Made by a program: the position numbers and the translations under genes
Notes under the pieces: generated by a model
What the model was told of the DNA's origin: nothing
Seen by the model: the letters and a program-made list of their open reading frames with translations, nothing else
The model's database searches: none
Shown: piece by piece, positions 33,798-43,988 of the stretch
How the letters are laid out: every line of letters starts with the position of its first letter
How positions within the stretch are numbered: position 1 is the first letter of the stretch
Assembly: GCA_024688685.1 (NCBI GenBank)
Contig: JAILDX010000008.1
Location: 1 to 64,000, forward strand
Direction of reading: 5' to 3'
Source: Saccharofermentans sp.
GTDB taxonomy: Bacteria > Bacillota > Clostridia > Saccharofermentanales > Saccharofermentanaceae
DNA: 64,000 bases

Positions 33798-33822
33798 TTT
33801 TATTTCCTCCTATCCTTCGAAC

Positions 33823-34008
33823 TTACCAGCTAGCCTTCTTGACACCGGGAATCTCGCCCTTGTAAGCAAGATCACGGAAGCAGAGACGGCAAACACCATA
33901 CTTACGGATGTATGAATGAGGTCTGCCGCAGAGCTTACAACGGTTGTGCTGCTGTGTAGAAAACTTAGGAGTCCTCTGTGATTTATTGATCATTGACTTC
34001 TTAGCCAT
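33823..34008 (-). CDS. rpsN: 30S ribosomal protein S14, zinc-binding type
   Basis: 61 aa; [38 protein letters not shown]. Confidence 0.97.
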   Translation of the reverse strand: MAKKSMINKSQRTPKFSTQQHNRCKLCGRPHSYIRKYGVCRLCFRDLAYKGEIPGVKKASW

Positions 34009-34024
34009 TTAATTCTCTCCTCCA

Positions 34025-34564
34025 TTACTTACGGAACGGCATTCCGATTAACTTCAGAAGCTCAAAAGCCTCTTCGTCTGTCTTAGCTGTTGTTACGATA
34101 ATGATATCCATACCACGGATCTTATCGATCTTATCGTACTCGATCTCAGGGAACATAAGCTGCTCCTTGATACCCATAGCGTAGTTACCGTGACCGTCAA
34201 ATGAGTTAGGATTGATGCCGCGGAAGTCACGAACACGGGGAAGAGCGATGCTGATGAGCTTGTCGAGGAAGTAATACATGTTCTCTCCACGAAGCGTAAC
34301 CTTACATCCGATCTTCATTCCGTCTCTGAGCTTAAAAGCAGCAACTGACTTGGAAGCAACTGTTGCAACAGGCTTCTGTCCTGCGATTATGCCCATATCG
34401 CGCATAGCATTATCAAGTGCCTTAGGGTTATCCTTAACCTCACCTAATCCCATGTTGAGAACGATCTTCTCGATCTTAGGGATCTGCATTACTGAATCGT
34501 ACTTAAACTGTTCAGCCAAAGCCGGTGCGACTTCAGATGTGTACTTTTCCTTCAATCTTGACAT
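34025..34564 (-). CDS. rplE: 50S ribosomal protein L5
   Basis: [42 protein letters not shown] ... [29 protein letters not shown]. Confidence 0.97.
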   Translation of the reverse strand: MSRLKEKYTSEVAPALAEQFKYDSVMQIPKIEKIVLNMGLGEVKDNPKALDNAMRDMGIIAGQKPVATVASKSVAAFKLRDGMKIGCKVTLRGENMYYFLDKLISIALPRVRDFRGINPNSFDGHGNYAMGIKEQLMFPEIEYDKIDKIRGMDIIIVTTAKTDEEAFELLKLIGMPFRK

Positions 34565-34568
34565 CTAC

Positions 34569-34916
34569 TTACTCCCCCTTAGCTTTCTTGACTGTGTTGA
34601 GGACTTCACCGGACTTCTTCGCATAGCGAACCTTGGATCCGTCCTCGTTTACCTTGAAGCCAACCTTTGTAGCTTCACCTGTCTTGGGATCTACGAGCAT
34701 AACATTGGAAGCATCGATAGAACCTTCTCTCTCGATGATGCCGGAAGGAGAAGTCTGTGTTCTTGCCTTCTGGTGCTTCTTAACGATGTTTACGCCCTCA
34801 ACATAGATCCTTCCTGTCTCGGGTTCTACCAAGAGAACCTTACCAGTCTTGCCCTTGTCCTTACCGGAAATGACAACGACCTGATCATCCTTCTTAACGT
34901 GAATCTTCTTAGCCAT
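34569..34916 (-). CDS. rplX: 50S ribosomal protein L24
   Basis: [46 protein letters not shown]. Confidence 0.97.
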   Translation of the reverse strand: MAKKIHVKKDDQVVVISGKDKGKTGKVLLVEPETGRIYVEGVNIVKKHQKARTQTSPSGIIEREGSIDASNVMLVDPKTGEATKVGFKVNEDGSKVRYAKKSGEVLNTVKKAKGE

Positions 34917-34929
34917 TAGTCATTCCTCC

Positions 34930-35298
34930 TTACAGAACCTCGGGAGCGAGTGACAGGATCTTCATATAATCCTTGTCTCTGAGCTCTCTTGCGATGGGGC
35001 CAAAGATACGAGTACCACGGGGGTTCTTGTCATCCTTGATAATAACTGCTGCGTTCTCATCAAACTTGATGTATGAACCGTCAGCTCTTCTTACGCCTCT
35101 CTTTGTGCGTACGACGACTGCTCTGACTACGTCACCCTTCTTGACCATACCGCCGGGAGCGGCTGTCTTTACGGAGCAAACGATTACGTCGCCGATGTTG
35201 GCATATTTACGCCAGGATCCGCCGAGCACCTTAATGCAGGCAAGCTCTTTTGCGCCCGTATTGTCAGCAGATCTGAGTCTGGATTCAACCTGAATCAT
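34930..35298 (-). CDS. rplN: 50S ribosomal protein L14
   Basis: [27 protein letters not shown] ... [29 protein letters not shown]. Confidence 0.98.
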   Translation of the reverse strand: MIQVESRLRSADNTGAKELACIKVLGGSWRKYANIGDVIVCSVKTAAPGGMVKKGDVVRAVVVRTKRGVRRADGSYIKFDENAAVIIKDDKNPRGTRIFGPIARELRDKDYMKILSLAPEVL

Positions 35299-35323
35299 CT
35301 GATATATCCTCCTTTAGCCTGCA

Positions 35324-35581
35324 TTACTTGGCTTTCTCAACGATCTGTACAAGTCTCCATCTCTTATCCTTGGACAGAGGTCTTGTCTCCATTACCTGAA
35401 CCTTATCGCCTACCTGGCACTCGTTGTTCTCATCGTGTGCCTTGAGCTTATAAGTTCTCTTCATGATCTTTCCGTAGAGAGGGTGCTTAACGTGCTCTTG
35501 AACAGAAACTACGATCGTCTTGTCCATCTTGTCTGATGTAACAATACCCACTCTTGTCTTTCTGAGGTTTCTTTCTGCCAT
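35324..35581 (-). CDS. rpsQ: 30S ribosomal protein S17
   Basis: [45 protein letters not shown]. Confidence 0.97.
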   Translation of the reverse strand: MAERNLRKTRVGIVTSDKMDKTIVVSVQEHVKHPLYGKIMKRTYKLKAHDENNECQVGDKVQVMETRPLSKDKRWRLVQIVEKAK

Positions 35582-35596
35582 ATTGCGTTATCCCCC

Positions 35597-35797
35597 TTAC
35601 TTTGCTGCCGTAAGCTCACGCTCACGGATTACTGTCATAACTCTTGCGATATCCTTCTTAACAGATGAGATCTGAGCAGGATTCTCGAGCTGGTTTGTGG
35701 AGTGCTGGAAACGAAGCTTAAAGAGTTCTTCCTTGAGGGAATTAAGCTCTGCAGCCAGCTCTTCATTGGACTTAGCGCGGATGTCTTCAACCTTCAT
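35597..35797 (-). CDS. rpmC: 50S ribosomal protein L29
   Basis: [61 protein letters not shown]. Confidence 0.96.
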   Translation of the reverse strand: MKVEDIRAKSNEELAAELNSLKEELFKLRFQHSTNQLENPAQISSVKKDIARVMTVIRERELTAAK

Positions 35798-36218
35798 TTA
35801 CCTTTTCCTCCTTCTCTCTTACTACAAACTTTGTCTTGCAAGGAAGCTTGTGTCCTGCAAGTCTCATAGCCTCTCTGGCCTGTTCCTCTGTAACACCGGC
35901 AATCTCGAAAAGTACTCTTCCGGGCTTAACAACTGCACACCAGTACTCGTTTGCCGCCTTACCTGAACCCATTCGAACCTGAGCAGGCTTCTTTGATACA
36001 GGCTTATCAGGGAATATCTTGATCCAAACCTTACCGCCACGCTTTACGTATCTGTTGATTGCGATACGGGCAGCCTCGATCTGGTTTGACTTGATCCAGC
36101 AGGGCTCTGTTGCCATAAGGCCGTATTCACCGTAGGAAACGTAGTTACCGCGTGATGCTTTACCCTTCATGCGGCCTCTCTGCTGCTTTCTGTATTTTGT
36201 TCTCTTAGGAAGTAACAT
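35787..36218 (-). CDS. rplP: 50S ribosomal protein L16
   Basis: [73 protein letters not shown]. Confidence 0.98.
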   Translation of the reverse strand: MLLPKRTKYRKQQRGRMKGKASRGNYVSYGEYGLMATEPCWIKSNQIEAARIAINRYVKRGGKVWIKIFPDKPVSKKPAQVRMGSGKAANEYWCAVVKPGRVLFEIAGVTEEQAREAMRLAGHKLPCKTKFVVREKEEKVNEG

Positions 36219-36982
36219 TAAGCTTCGCCTCCTTCTTCTTTGGTATTCTTAACGGGAATAATCTCACCCTTGTAGATCCATACCTTGACACCGATACGTC
36301 CGTATGTTGTGTTTGCCTCAGCAAAACCATAATCGATATCAGCACGGAGTGTCTGAAGAGGGATAGTACCCTCGTGGTATGTCTCGGATCTTGCGATCTC
36401 GGCACCGCCAAGACGGCCGGAGCACATTGTCTTGATTCCCTTGATGTCCTGCTTCATAGCCTGGGACATAGCTCTCTTCATAGCTCTTCTGAAAGAGATA
36501 CGGTTCTCGAGCTGTGATGCGATGTTCTGTGCGACGAGAACTGCGTTTGCATCTCTGTCCTTAACATCTTCTACATCGATAAGAACCTTCTTGCCGAACT
36601 TCTTCTCAACAGCCTGCTTGAGCTCAGTGAGGCTTGCGCCCTTTGAACCGATTACGAGAGCAGGGCTGCCTGTTCTGATCGTGAGCTTAACAGAATCTGC
36701 ATCCTTACGCTCGATAACGATATTAGCGATACCTGCAACGTTTGTCTTTGTCTCGTCGATAGGCTTCTTGCTGTTCTTGCTGTTCTTCTTAACGATTGCA
36801 TCCGCCTTCTTCATAACGAACTCACGGATGTTCTTGTCTTCTACAAGGTAGTCACCAAAAGTCTTCTTATCAGCGTACCAACGTGAGTTCCAGTTTCTGC
36901 GGCTGTACTCGCCTTCACTGCCGTTTGTACTTTCATTGATAATACCGACTCTAAGACCATGGGGGTTAACTTTCTGACCCAT
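36218..36982 (-). CDS. rpsC: 30S ribosomal protein S3
   Basis: [31 protein letters not shown] ... [50 protein letters not shown]. Confidence 0.97.
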   Translation of the reverse strand: MGQKVNPHGLRVGIINESTNGSEGEYSRRNWNSRWYADKKTFGDYLVEDKNIREFVMKKADAIVKKNSKNSKKPIDETKTNVAGIANIVIERKDADSVKLTIRTGSPALVIGSKGASLTELKQAVEKKFGKKVLIDVEDVKDRDANAVLVAQNIASQLENRISFRRAMKRAMSQAMKQDIKGIKTMCSGRLGGAEIARSETYHEGTIPLQTLRADIDYGFAEANTTYGRIGVKVWIYKGEIIPVKNTKEEGGEA

Positions 36983-36994
36983 GCTAAATCCTCC

Positions 36995-37471
36995 TTATAC
37001 TCTTTCCTTGAGAACAATCGTAACGTGACTTGTTCTCTTCTTGATGCTGCTTGCAGAACCTCTTGCTCTGGGAATATAACGCTTGATGATCGGACCCGGA
37101 TTAGCGTATGCATCTGCAACGTAAAGATTCTCTCTGTTCAAGCCGTTATTGTTAACAGCATTAGCCTCTGCTGACTTCAAAACCTTTGTGAGTACCGGAG
37201 AAGCGGCCTTAGGTGTATACATAAGGATCGCATATGCATCGTCGATTGACTGTCCCTTGATAAGATCTGCAACGATCTTAACCTTACGGGGAGTGATCCT
37301 GATGTACTTTGCCGTAGCAACGCCCATATCCTTGCCCAGACCGAGGAGCTTTCTCTGTCTCTTTGTAGGAACAGGAAGTCTGTTGCTTCTCTTCTGGGGA
37401 CCCTTGTAGGCCTCAAGAATAGCCTCGCGGTTATTCTCGATATTCTCTCTCTTTAAAATTATCTTATCCAC
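36995..37471 (-). CDS. rplV: 50S ribosomal protein L22 with N-terminal extension
   Basis: 158 aa from GTG; canonical L22 core starts at MGVATAKYIRITPRKVKIVADLIKG about 48 aa in; GGAGG precedes the upstream GTG. Confidence 0.93.
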   Translation of the reverse strand: MDKIILKRENIENNREAILEAYKGPQKRSNRLPVPTKRQRKLLGLGKDMGVATAKYIRITPRKVKIVADLIKGQSIDDAYAILMYTPKAASPVLTKVLKSAEANAVNNNGLNRENLYVADAYANPGPIIKRYIPRARGSASSIKKRTSHVTIVLKERV

Positions 37472-37488
37472 TTTGCAAGTCCTCCTTA

Positions 37489-37767
37489 TTAACGTCCGCC
37501 GGCGCTCTTCTCGCCACCGTGTCCGCCAAACTTACGTGTGGGAGCGAACTCACCCAACTTATGACCGATCATTTCCTCTGTAATGTATACAGGAACATGC
37601 TTACGACCATCGTAGACTGCAATTGTGTGTCCAACAAACTCAGGGAAGATTGTGGAAGCACGTGACCATGTCTGCACGATCTTCTTCTCGCCTGCATCGT
37701 TCATTGCAGTGATCTTCTTCATAAGGCTGTCCTGAACGAAATAGCCCTTGTGTGCTGATCTACTCAT
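37489..37767 (-). CDS. rpsS: 30S ribosomal protein S19
   Basis: [77 protein letters not shown]. Confidence 0.97.
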   Translation of the reverse strand: MSRSAHKGYFVQDSLMKKITAMNDAGEKKIVQTWSRASTIFPEFVGHTIAVYDGRKHVPVYITEEMIGHKLGEFAPTRKFGGHGGEKSAGGR

Positions 37768-37780
37768 TTACGCTGCCTCC

Positions 37781-38611
37781 TTAACCCTTTCTGCCGCGAA
37801 CAATGTACTTGCTCGACTGCTTCTTCTTATTTCTTGTCTTCTTACCGAGTGTAGGAACACCCCAAGGTGTAACAGGACCCGGAAGACCGATAGGTGACTT
37901 ACCTTCACCACCACCGTGAGGGTGATCATTAGGGTTCATAACGACACCACGAACGGAAGGACGTACACCCTTGTGGCGGGACTTACCAGCCTTACCGAGC
38001 TTTACGTTCTCATGCTCTGCGTTGCCGATCTCACCGATCATTGCACGGCACTTAACAGATACCATACGAACCTCACCGGAAGGAAGACGAACCTGAGCGT
38101 AAGCGCCTTCCTTTGCCATGAGCTGTGCACCTGCACCTGCTGTTCTTACCATCTGTGCTCCCTTGCCGGGCTTAAGCTCGATGCAGGAGATCAGTGTACC
38201 TACAGGAATGGAAGAGATAGGAAGAACATTACCCTTGATGATATCTGCGTTCTCACCGCTCTCTACCTTATCGCCAACCTTAAGTCCGTTAGGTGCAAGG
38301 ATGTAGCTCTTTGTACCGTCAACATACTGAATAAGTGCGATAAATGCTGTTCTGTTAGGATCGTACTCCAGAGCCTTAACCTCTGCAGGGATACCATCCT
38401 TTGTTCTCTTCCAGTCGATCACACGGATCTTCTGGCGGTTTCCGCCGCCCTGATGACGAACGGTGATACGGCCATAAGAGTTACGGCCTGCATTGTTCTT
38501 CTTTGTTACAAGAAGACTCTTCTCGGGCTCTTTCTTAGTAAGTACGGAATAGTCCGCAACTGCCATCTGTCTGACTGCCGGAGAAGTAGGATTGAATGTT
38601 TTAACTGCCAT
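37781..38611 (-). CDS. rplB: 50S ribosomal protein L2
   Basis: [16 protein letters not shown] ... [42 protein letters not shown]. Confidence 0.98.
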   Translation of the reverse strand: MAVKTFNPTSPAVRQMAVADYSVLTKKEPEKSLLVTKKNNAGRNSYGRITVRHQGGGNRQKIRVIDWKRTKDGIPAEVKALEYDPNRTAFIALIQYVDGTKSYILAPNGLKVGDKVESGENADIIKGNVLPISSIPVGTLISCIELKPGKGAQMVRTAGAGAQLMAKEGAYAQVRLPSGEVRMVSVKCRAMIGEIGNAEHENVKLGKAGKSRHKGVRPSVRGVVMNPNDHPHGGGEGKSPIGLPGPVTPWGVPTLGKKTRNKKKQSSKYIVRGRKG

Positions 38612-38633
38612 TTCTATTTACTCCTTATCTGAC

Positions 38634-38987
38634 TTACTGTCCAAAGCCGAACTCTTCGATAGATGTCTTGAACTTGTCGGAAGACTTTACAGCCTTGCCG
38701 CCCTTGCCAAGATAGGACACTTCCTTACCCTCAGTGTCGATTGTAACGATTGCCTTCTTGTAAGCAGGTGTTCTACCGAATGTGTAACGCTGTCTCTTTA
38801 CCTTACCGTCGTAGTTTGCAATGTTTACGCCGATAACCTTTACTCCGAAAAGCTTCTCTACAGCTTCCTTGATCTCAGTCTTGTTTGCACCGACTGCAAC
38901 CTTGAAAGTGTACTTGCCGTCATCAATAACGCCGGCAGACTTCTCGGTGATGACAGGTGTTAAGATTACGTCCTGTGCTGCCTTCAT
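38634..38987 (-). CDS. rplW: 50S ribosomal protein L23
   Basis: DVILTPVITEKSAGVIDDGKYTFKVAVGANKTEIKEAVEKLFGVKVIGVN. Confidence 0.96.
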   Translation of the reverse strand: MKAAQDVILTPVITEKSAGVIDDGKYTFKVAVGANKTEIKEAVEKLFGVKVIGVNIANYDGKVKRQRYTFGRTPAYKKAIVTIDTEGKEVSYLGKGGKAVKSSDKFKTSIEEFGFGQ

Positions 38988-39604
38988 ACGTACACCTCCT
39001 GAATCTTCTCTGCTGCAGCCTTTGTAACAACAAGGCTGTCATACTTCAAAATGTCAAATACGTTGATCGTATTAACGAGAGCTGTCTTTGTGTCAGGAAT
39101 ATTCCTTGCGGAAAGCTCTGCATTCTCATTCTTACCCTCGAAAACGATGAGTGCGGAATCAGTCTTAAGATCCTTAAGAGCCTTAGCCATAACCTGTGTC
39201 TTAACCTGCTCAAGGTTCATATCCTCAACAACGATGAGCTTACCTGCTGCAACCTTTGTTGAGAGAGCTGACTTCATAGCAAGTCTCTTGATCTTCTTGG
39301 GAACTGTGTAGTTGTAAGATCTCGGCTTGGGGCCAAAGATGATGCCGCCGCCAACGTACTGAGCAGATCTGTCAGAACCGTGACGAGCACGACCTGTACC
39401 CTTCTGTCTCCAGGGGCGCTTACCGCCGCCTCTTACTTCACTTCTTGTCTTTGTGCTCTGTGTGCCCTGTCTGCGGTTAGCGAGCTGGTTCCTTACAACG
39501 ATAGCCATAGCACTCTCATTGGGAGTAATTGCAAAGATATCGTCAGAAAGCTCGATAGAACCTGTAACGGCACCGCTGAGATTGTAAATATCTAATTTAG
39601 CCAT
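38984..39604 (-). CDS. rplD: 50S ribosomal protein L4
   Basis: RQGTQSTKTRSEVRGGGKRPWRQKGTGRARHGSDRSAQYVGGGIIFGPKPRSYNYTVPKK. Confidence 0.97.
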   Translation of the reverse strand: MAKLDIYNLSGAVTGSIELSDDIFAITPNESAMAIVVRNQLANRRQGTQSTKTRSEVRGGGKRPWRQKGTGRARHGSDRSAQYVGGGIIFGPKPRSYNYTVPKKIKRLAMKSALSTKVAAGKLIVVEDMNLEQVKTQVMAKALKDLKTDSALIVFEGKNENAELSARNIPDTKTALVNTINVFDILKYDSLVVTKAAAEKIQEVYV

Positions 39605-39621
39605 TATTTAGTCCTCCCGCC

Positions 39622-40248
39622 TTACTTAGCCTTAACAGATGTCTTAACAGTAACCATACCGCCCTTAGGACCAGGTACGGCACCTCTGAGGACAAGGATT
39701 CCTCTGTCGCCATCTACCATTACTACGCTGAGATTCTGAACTGTGCAGTTAACTGCGCCCATATGTCCAGGCATCTTCTTACCGGGCATAACACGTGCAG
39801 GTGTTGAGTTAGCACCCATGGAACCGACTCTTCTGTGGTACATGGAACCGTGACCTGAAGGACCACCCTTCTGGCCGTGGCGCTTTGTGTTGCCCTGGAA
39901 ACCCTTACCCTTGGAAATACCGGAAACATCAACGTGATCGCCAACTGCGAACATATCTGAAACCTTGATCTCCTGGCCAAGAGCAAATTCCTCATCCGCT
40001 TCGAACTCACGGATGTATCTCTTTACCTCTACGTCAGCATTCTTGAACTGACCCTTTACCGGCTTATTTACGAGCTTCTCGCGGATAACGCCGGATGCAA
40101 CCTTGACAGCATTGTAGCCATCTTTCTCTTCCGTCTTGTTCTGGAGCACATACATGGGCTCTACTTCGATGACGGTTGCCGGGATAGCGTTGCCATTCTC
40201 ATCAAACAGCTGAGTCATACCGGACTTTTTGCCAATAATGAATTTCAT
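39622..40248 (-). CDS. rplC: 50S ribosomal protein L3
   Basis: MKFIIGKKSGMTQLFDENGNAIPATVIEVEP ... GKGFQGNTKRHGQKGGPSGHGSMYHRRVGSMGANSTPARVMPGKKMPGHMG. Confidence 0.97.
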   Translation of the reverse strand: MKFIIGKKSGMTQLFDENGNAIPATVIEVEPMYVLQNKTEEKDGYNAVKVASGVIREKLVNKPVKGQFKNADVEVKRYIREFEADEEFALGQEIKVSDMFAVGDHVDVSGISKGKGFQGNTKRHGQKGGPSGHGSMYHRRVGSMGANSTPARVMPGKKMPGHMGAVNCTVQNLSVVMVDGDRGILVLRGAVPGPKGGMVTVKTSVKAK

Positions 40249-40349
40249 CTTGTATTCCTCCTTATTAGGTTATTGGTTCGCTTATCGATCAGCGAACGTG
40301 ACCTCGGACAGCAGTCTTGGCTTCTCCTGCCCGAAAATGCCCTTGGTGT

Positions 40350-40664
40350 TTACTTTGTTCCGTCGTTCTCGATGGACACACCTGCAGGCAGTTCGATCTT
40401 CTTAAGCTCATCCATTGTTGAAGCGGATGGTGTATAAACATCGATCAGTCTCTTGTGTGTTCTCTGCTCGAACTGCTCACGGGAATCCTTGTACTTGTGA
40501 GGTGAACGAAGGATCGTTACTACCTCTTTCTCTGTGGGAAGCGGTATAGGTCCTGAGTAGCTTGCTCCTGTACGATCGAGAACGTCTACTACTGACTTTA
40601 CTGCCTTGTCAAGAAGTCTGTGATCATAAGCTTTGAACTTGATTCGGATCTTCTGTGTTGCCAT
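40350..40664 (-). CDS. rpsJ: 30S ribosomal protein S10
   Basis: [82 protein letters not shown] 8 nt upstream of this ATG, so the ORF-track start at 40727 is too early. Confidence 0.97.
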   Translation of the reverse strand: MATQKIRIKFKAYDHRLLDKAVKSVVDVLDRTGASYSGPIPLPTEKEVVTILRSPHKYKDSREQFEQRTHKRLIDVYTPSASTMDELKKIELPAGVSIENDGTK

Positions 40665-40964
40665 TTGTTTTCCTCCATTTTCTGCTTTGATTTTCTCAAC
40701 CTGTTCGGGCGTTTCCTCGTGCCCCATTCAAAAACCCGGCTGTCCAGTTACTTCTATTGATATAAAAGCACTTTGGTCTATACCGGGAAGACGCTGCACT
40801 ATTAAACTGTACCGACACCTTCGCCGAGATCGCCGGAGATCATTGCCCCGACTTCGCTCCGAAGAAGTTCCCCGTCCGTCCGTGGCGCAGATGCCACAAG
40901 GCAACGGCAATCTTCATCATCAACGCTTTTGGCGCGCAGAAAGCCCCGTCGGACAAACCGCGCA
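40665..40964 (-). ncRNA. S10 operon 5' leader (candidate structured regulatory leader)
   Basis: About 300 nt between the predicted start site and rpsJ; GC-rich, with inverted repeats such as GTGGC-ATCTGC-GCCAC (40882-40897). Confidence 0.4.
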
Positions 40965-40970
40965 AAAGCG

Positions 40971-40999
40971 ATTGTACTATGGGATTGCAATATTGGCAA
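40971..40999 (-). promoter_or_regulatory. S10 operon promoter (sigma-A type)
   Basis: Minus strand TTGCCA (40999-40994), 17-nt spacer, TACAAT (40976-40971). Confidence 0.7.
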
Positions 41000-41053
41000 G
41001 CAAAAATGCTAAAAACATCAGATTCTACACCCTTATGGGCGTTCCAGCGGCGT

Positions 41054-41959
41054 TTATGCCTGATTTTCCTTAAGCAGAGCCCTTATGTCAGCAGGCTCAA
41101 AATGATATTTGCTGTTGCAGAATCTGCATTCGGTATCTATACCCTTCTCATCGGAGGCAAGCTCCTCAAGATCTGCCTTCCCGAGGGTGGCAAGACCTGC
41201 CGACATCTTCTCTTTGCTGCAGTTGCACCTAAAAGATACGGGCGCTCCCTCTATATACTTCATATCCGGATCACCGAGGAAAAGGTCAAGTATCTGCGCA
41301 GGAGAGAATCCCTCATCAAGGAAATATGTATAGTCAGGAAATCCCGAGGCCCTCTTCTCAAGATAGTCCACATCCTTCTCATCATAACCGGGCATAAGCT
41401 GGACCATCATTCCGCCGGCATGCTTTATCTTCCCTTTCTCAATGAGGACTCCAAGTGCCACGATGGAAGGAGTCTGTTCCGACGCCATCAGATAATATGT
41501 AAAATCCTCACCAATGCCGCCTGTCTTCAGTTCGACCTGTCCTCCGTATGGCTCCCTGAGACCGATATCTCTTATTACGGAAAGCGTTCCGCCCGCTACC
41601 GCGCCCTTGACATTCACGCTCTCATCGCCCTCGATCCTGCTCACAACGGGATATGCCCTGCAGTTAAACGACGAATCACATACGCATGTCATGCCGCCGA
41701 TTGGACCTTCCGCTTTGATTATCGTCGTCTGAGTATCCGTCGGGTTCTTCATATTCTCAGATAAAAGAAGGCTTCCCGTCATGAATCTGCCAAGCGCACA
41801 CATAACAGAAGGTGTCATGTTGTGATACTCCTGTGCCTGGCGGCAAAGATCGGTTGACCTTATCGCGCACGCTTTTACAAAGCCTCTGAGCGCACTCGCC
41901 TTAACGAAATGATCTTTATTTATATCAGTTATACCCGGAACGGAATACGGATCAGCCAT
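41054..41959 (-). CDS. hslO: Redox-regulated chaperone Hsp33
   Basis: VKASALRGFVKACAIRSTDLCRQAQEYHNMTPSVMCALGRFMTGSLLLSENMK; C-terminal zinc motif FRCNCSKEKM...TECRFCNSKYHF. Confidence 0.94.
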   Translation of the reverse strand: MADPYSVPGITDINKDHFVKASALRGFVKACAIRSTDLCRQAQEYHNMTPSVMCALGRFMTGSLLLSENMKNPTDTQTTIIKAEGPIGGMTCVCDSSFNCRAYPVVSRIEGDESVNVKGAVAGGTLSVIRDIGLREPYGGQVELKTGGIGEDFTYYLMASEQTPSIVALGVLIEKGKIKHAGGMMVQLMPGYDEKDVDYLEKRASGFPDYTYFLDEGFSPAQILDLFLGDPDMKYIEGAPVSFRCNCSKEKMSAGLATLGKADLEELASDEKGIDTECRFCNSKYHFEPADIRALLKENQA

Positions 41960-41960
41960 A

Positions 41961-42716
41961 TTACTCCTTTATAAATACCATAAATATTCTTTCTTCACCT
42001 TCATCCGGCGCTTCATCGGAAAGCTCGCCTAATGTCGCCAAATGAGTAAGACCCGCCTGTCTTCCCGCCTCAATAAAGAAGTCCTTGGGATAGTACCTCT
42101 CCACGAGGTTACCGTCATATCTTATATATCTTCCGCTGCCGTCGCTCTCGAAAAAGGTCAGCTCCGCCGTATTGATATTCTCTCCACTGTCATAATTGTT
42201 AACCCAGAGAAGGAGAAAATCCTCATAATCCTGATAGAAAACATTATCACCGAAAGTCTCCTCGAGATGCTTAAGTGTGATCACATCAAAGATGAATACA
42301 CCGCCGGACAGAAGATGATCGCTCACGTTCCTGAAGATCTTCAGCAGGTCGTTCGGATCCATAATGTGGTCCAGAGTATCCAGAAGGGATACGAAACAGT
42401 CGGCATCGTAATCCATTTCGAGATCCGTGATATCCCCCATGACGAAGCAGACCTTCTCAGAATTCTCCTTTGAAGCCGCCACCTCAAGCATTACCTGTGC
42501 ATTGTCTATGCCGGTGACATCAAATCCCTTCAGTGCAAGCGGAATATCAACGGAACCGGTTCCGCATCCGAGATCGACTATCTTCTTCTGAGAGGATGAT
42601 GTCCTGCAGAATCTTTTTATCAGGCCTTCGATATAATCAGCCCATCTGCCGCAGTCCATATCAGACTGCAGGGTATCATATCTTGCCGCCAAAATATCGT
42701 AGAATGTCTCGTCCAT
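41961..42716 (-). CDS. Class I SAM-dependent methyltransferase
   Basis: KKIVDLGCGTGSVDIPLALKGFDVTGIDNAQVMLEVA, FVSLLDTLDHIMDPNDLLKIFRNVSDHLLSGGVFIFDV. Confidence 0.85.
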   Translation of the reverse strand: MDETFYDILAARYDTLQSDMDCGRWADYIEGLIKRFCRTSSSQKKIVDLGCGTGSVDIPLALKGFDVTGIDNAQVMLEVAASKENSEKVCFVMGDITDLEMDYDADCFVSLLDTLDHIMDPNDLLKIFRNVSDHLLSGGVFIFDVITLKHLEETFGDNVFYQDYEDFLLLWVNNYDSGENINTAELTFFESDGSGRYIRYDGNLVERYYPKDFFIEAGRQAGLTHLATLGELSDEAPDEGEERIFMVFIKE

Positions 42717-42720
42717 CTTA

Positions 42721-43986
42721 TTAAGGCAGGTAAGATCTCGGGTTGACGGTCGAGCCGTTCACGCGAACCTCAAAGTGGAGATGAGGTCCTGTGGATGAAC
42801 CTGTGCTTCCTACTTCCGCGATCTTCTGTCCTCTTGATACAGACTGTCCGGAACTTACATATATGTTGCGGCAGTGACCGTACAGTGTGGTTACGCCGTT
42901 GCCGTGACTGATGATCAGATAATTGCCGTATCCCGAACCGCCGGTGTTGCGTCCCGGAACAGGAAGGTTGACCTGGATTACAGTACCGGAAGCTGCTGCA
43001 ACGATAGTGGAACCGTAGCTTGAACCGATATCCATACCGGTATGGAGCTTTCTGACTCCTGAGATAGGATGGATACGGTATCCGTAAGGTGAGGTAATGT
43101 TGCGGCTTGCAACAGGCCATGTAAAAGAGATGCCGCTGACGACCTTTGTTCCGCCGCCAGAGTAATTCTGCGCCTGCTGTACCTGATACTGTCTCGTAAG
43201 ATCTCTTACGCGCTGGTCAAGTCTTGAAGCTTCCGCATTAAGATTGTCTCTTTCTCTCTCTGCAGATGTTATCTGTGTGCTGACCTCTTCAAGCGCTGCG
43301 GTCGTTACACCGATCCTTCTCTCAAGCTCGTCGAGCTCAGCCTGCTTGGCATCGGCAATGCGCTGCATCTCATCAGCTTCTTCCATGGCGGCATCAGCCT
43401 GGAGCTGCGCATCATCCATAGCAATCTGGAGTTCGTCTATTGCCTGATTATCTGCATCCGCGATAAGCGCGATTATCTCGAGATTGGTAAAGAAACCTGC
43501 TATACTGTCAGATTCGAGCAGTACTTCCAGAGTTGATTTGTTCTGGAACTCAAACATTGCATTAACTCTGTTTGCAAACTGCTCCTGCTTTTCCTCAAGA
43601 TTCTCCTGAGCCGCAATGAACCTCTCCAGTGCAGCCTGTTTTGCCTCAAGTGCAGCCTGAAGCTGTCCCGCAATGATCTCGTACTGGGCTCTCTGCTCTG
43701 CCGACATCTGGTTGAGATTGGCAAGCTCGTTATTAAGTTCCGTCTGCTGTCCGTTGAGGGAATTGAGTCTTGAGTTTACTTCGTTCGCTCTTCTTCTCGC
43801 AGCATCCCTTTCCTGCTTTGCCCTGTTGATATCTTCCTGTGATACCTTGTATTTGATCGAAATGATCGAATCAGTGATCATGCCATCGGTAAGTGCCGCA
43901 GACGTGGATGATGTAAGCCCTGTAAGGAGCATACATCCGGTGATCACCGCCGCAGATATCCTTTTGACAATACTGTTTACTTTCAT
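42721..43986 (-). CDS. Murein hydrolase activator/peptidase, coiled coil plus M23 (LytM) domain (EnvC/PcsB role)
   Basis: Signal-like N-terminus, long coiled coil, ITSPYGYRIHPISGVRKLHTGMDIGSSYGSTIVAAASGTV...GNYLIISHGNGVTTLYGHC...GPHLHFEVRVNG; adjacent to ftsX. Confidence 0.92.
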   Translation of the reverse strand: MKVNSIVKRISAAVITGCMLLTGLTSSTSAALTDGMITDSIISIKYKVSQEDINRAKQERDAARRRANEVNSRLNSLNGQQTELNNELANLNQMSAEQRAQYEIIAGQLQAALEAKQAALERFIAAQENLEEKQEQFANRVNAMFEFQNKSTLEVLLESDSIAGFFTNLEIIALIADADNQAIDELQIAMDDAQLQADAAMEEADEMQRIADAKQAELDELERRIGVTTAALEEVSTQITSAERERDNLNAEASRLDQRVRDLTRQYQVQQAQNYSGGGTKVVSGISFTWPVASRNITSPYGYRIHPISGVRKLHTGMDIGSSYGSTIVAAASGTVIQVNLPVPGRNTGGSGYGNYLIISHGNGVTTLYGHCRNIYVSSGQSVSRGQKIAEVGSTGSSTGPHLHFEVRVNGSTVNPRSYLP

Positions 43987-43988
43987 AT

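Noticed and set aside
34278-34919. 213-aa plus-strand ORF across rplE/rplX
   Set aside because: Antisense shadow of two highly conserved ribosomal protein genes.
37916-38632. 238-aa plus-strand ORF opposite rplB
   Set aside because: Antisense shadow ORF; no start signal, no coherent domain, rplB is certain.
40665-40727. N-terminal extension of S10 ([21 protein letters not shown]) in the ORF track
   Set aside because: A strong GGAGG lies directly before [14 protein letters not shown]; the upstream in-frame codons are most simply leader sequence.
40979-41764. 261-aa plus-strand ORF overlapping hslO
   Set aside because: Antisense to a clear Hsp33 gene and beginning within the S10 promoter region.
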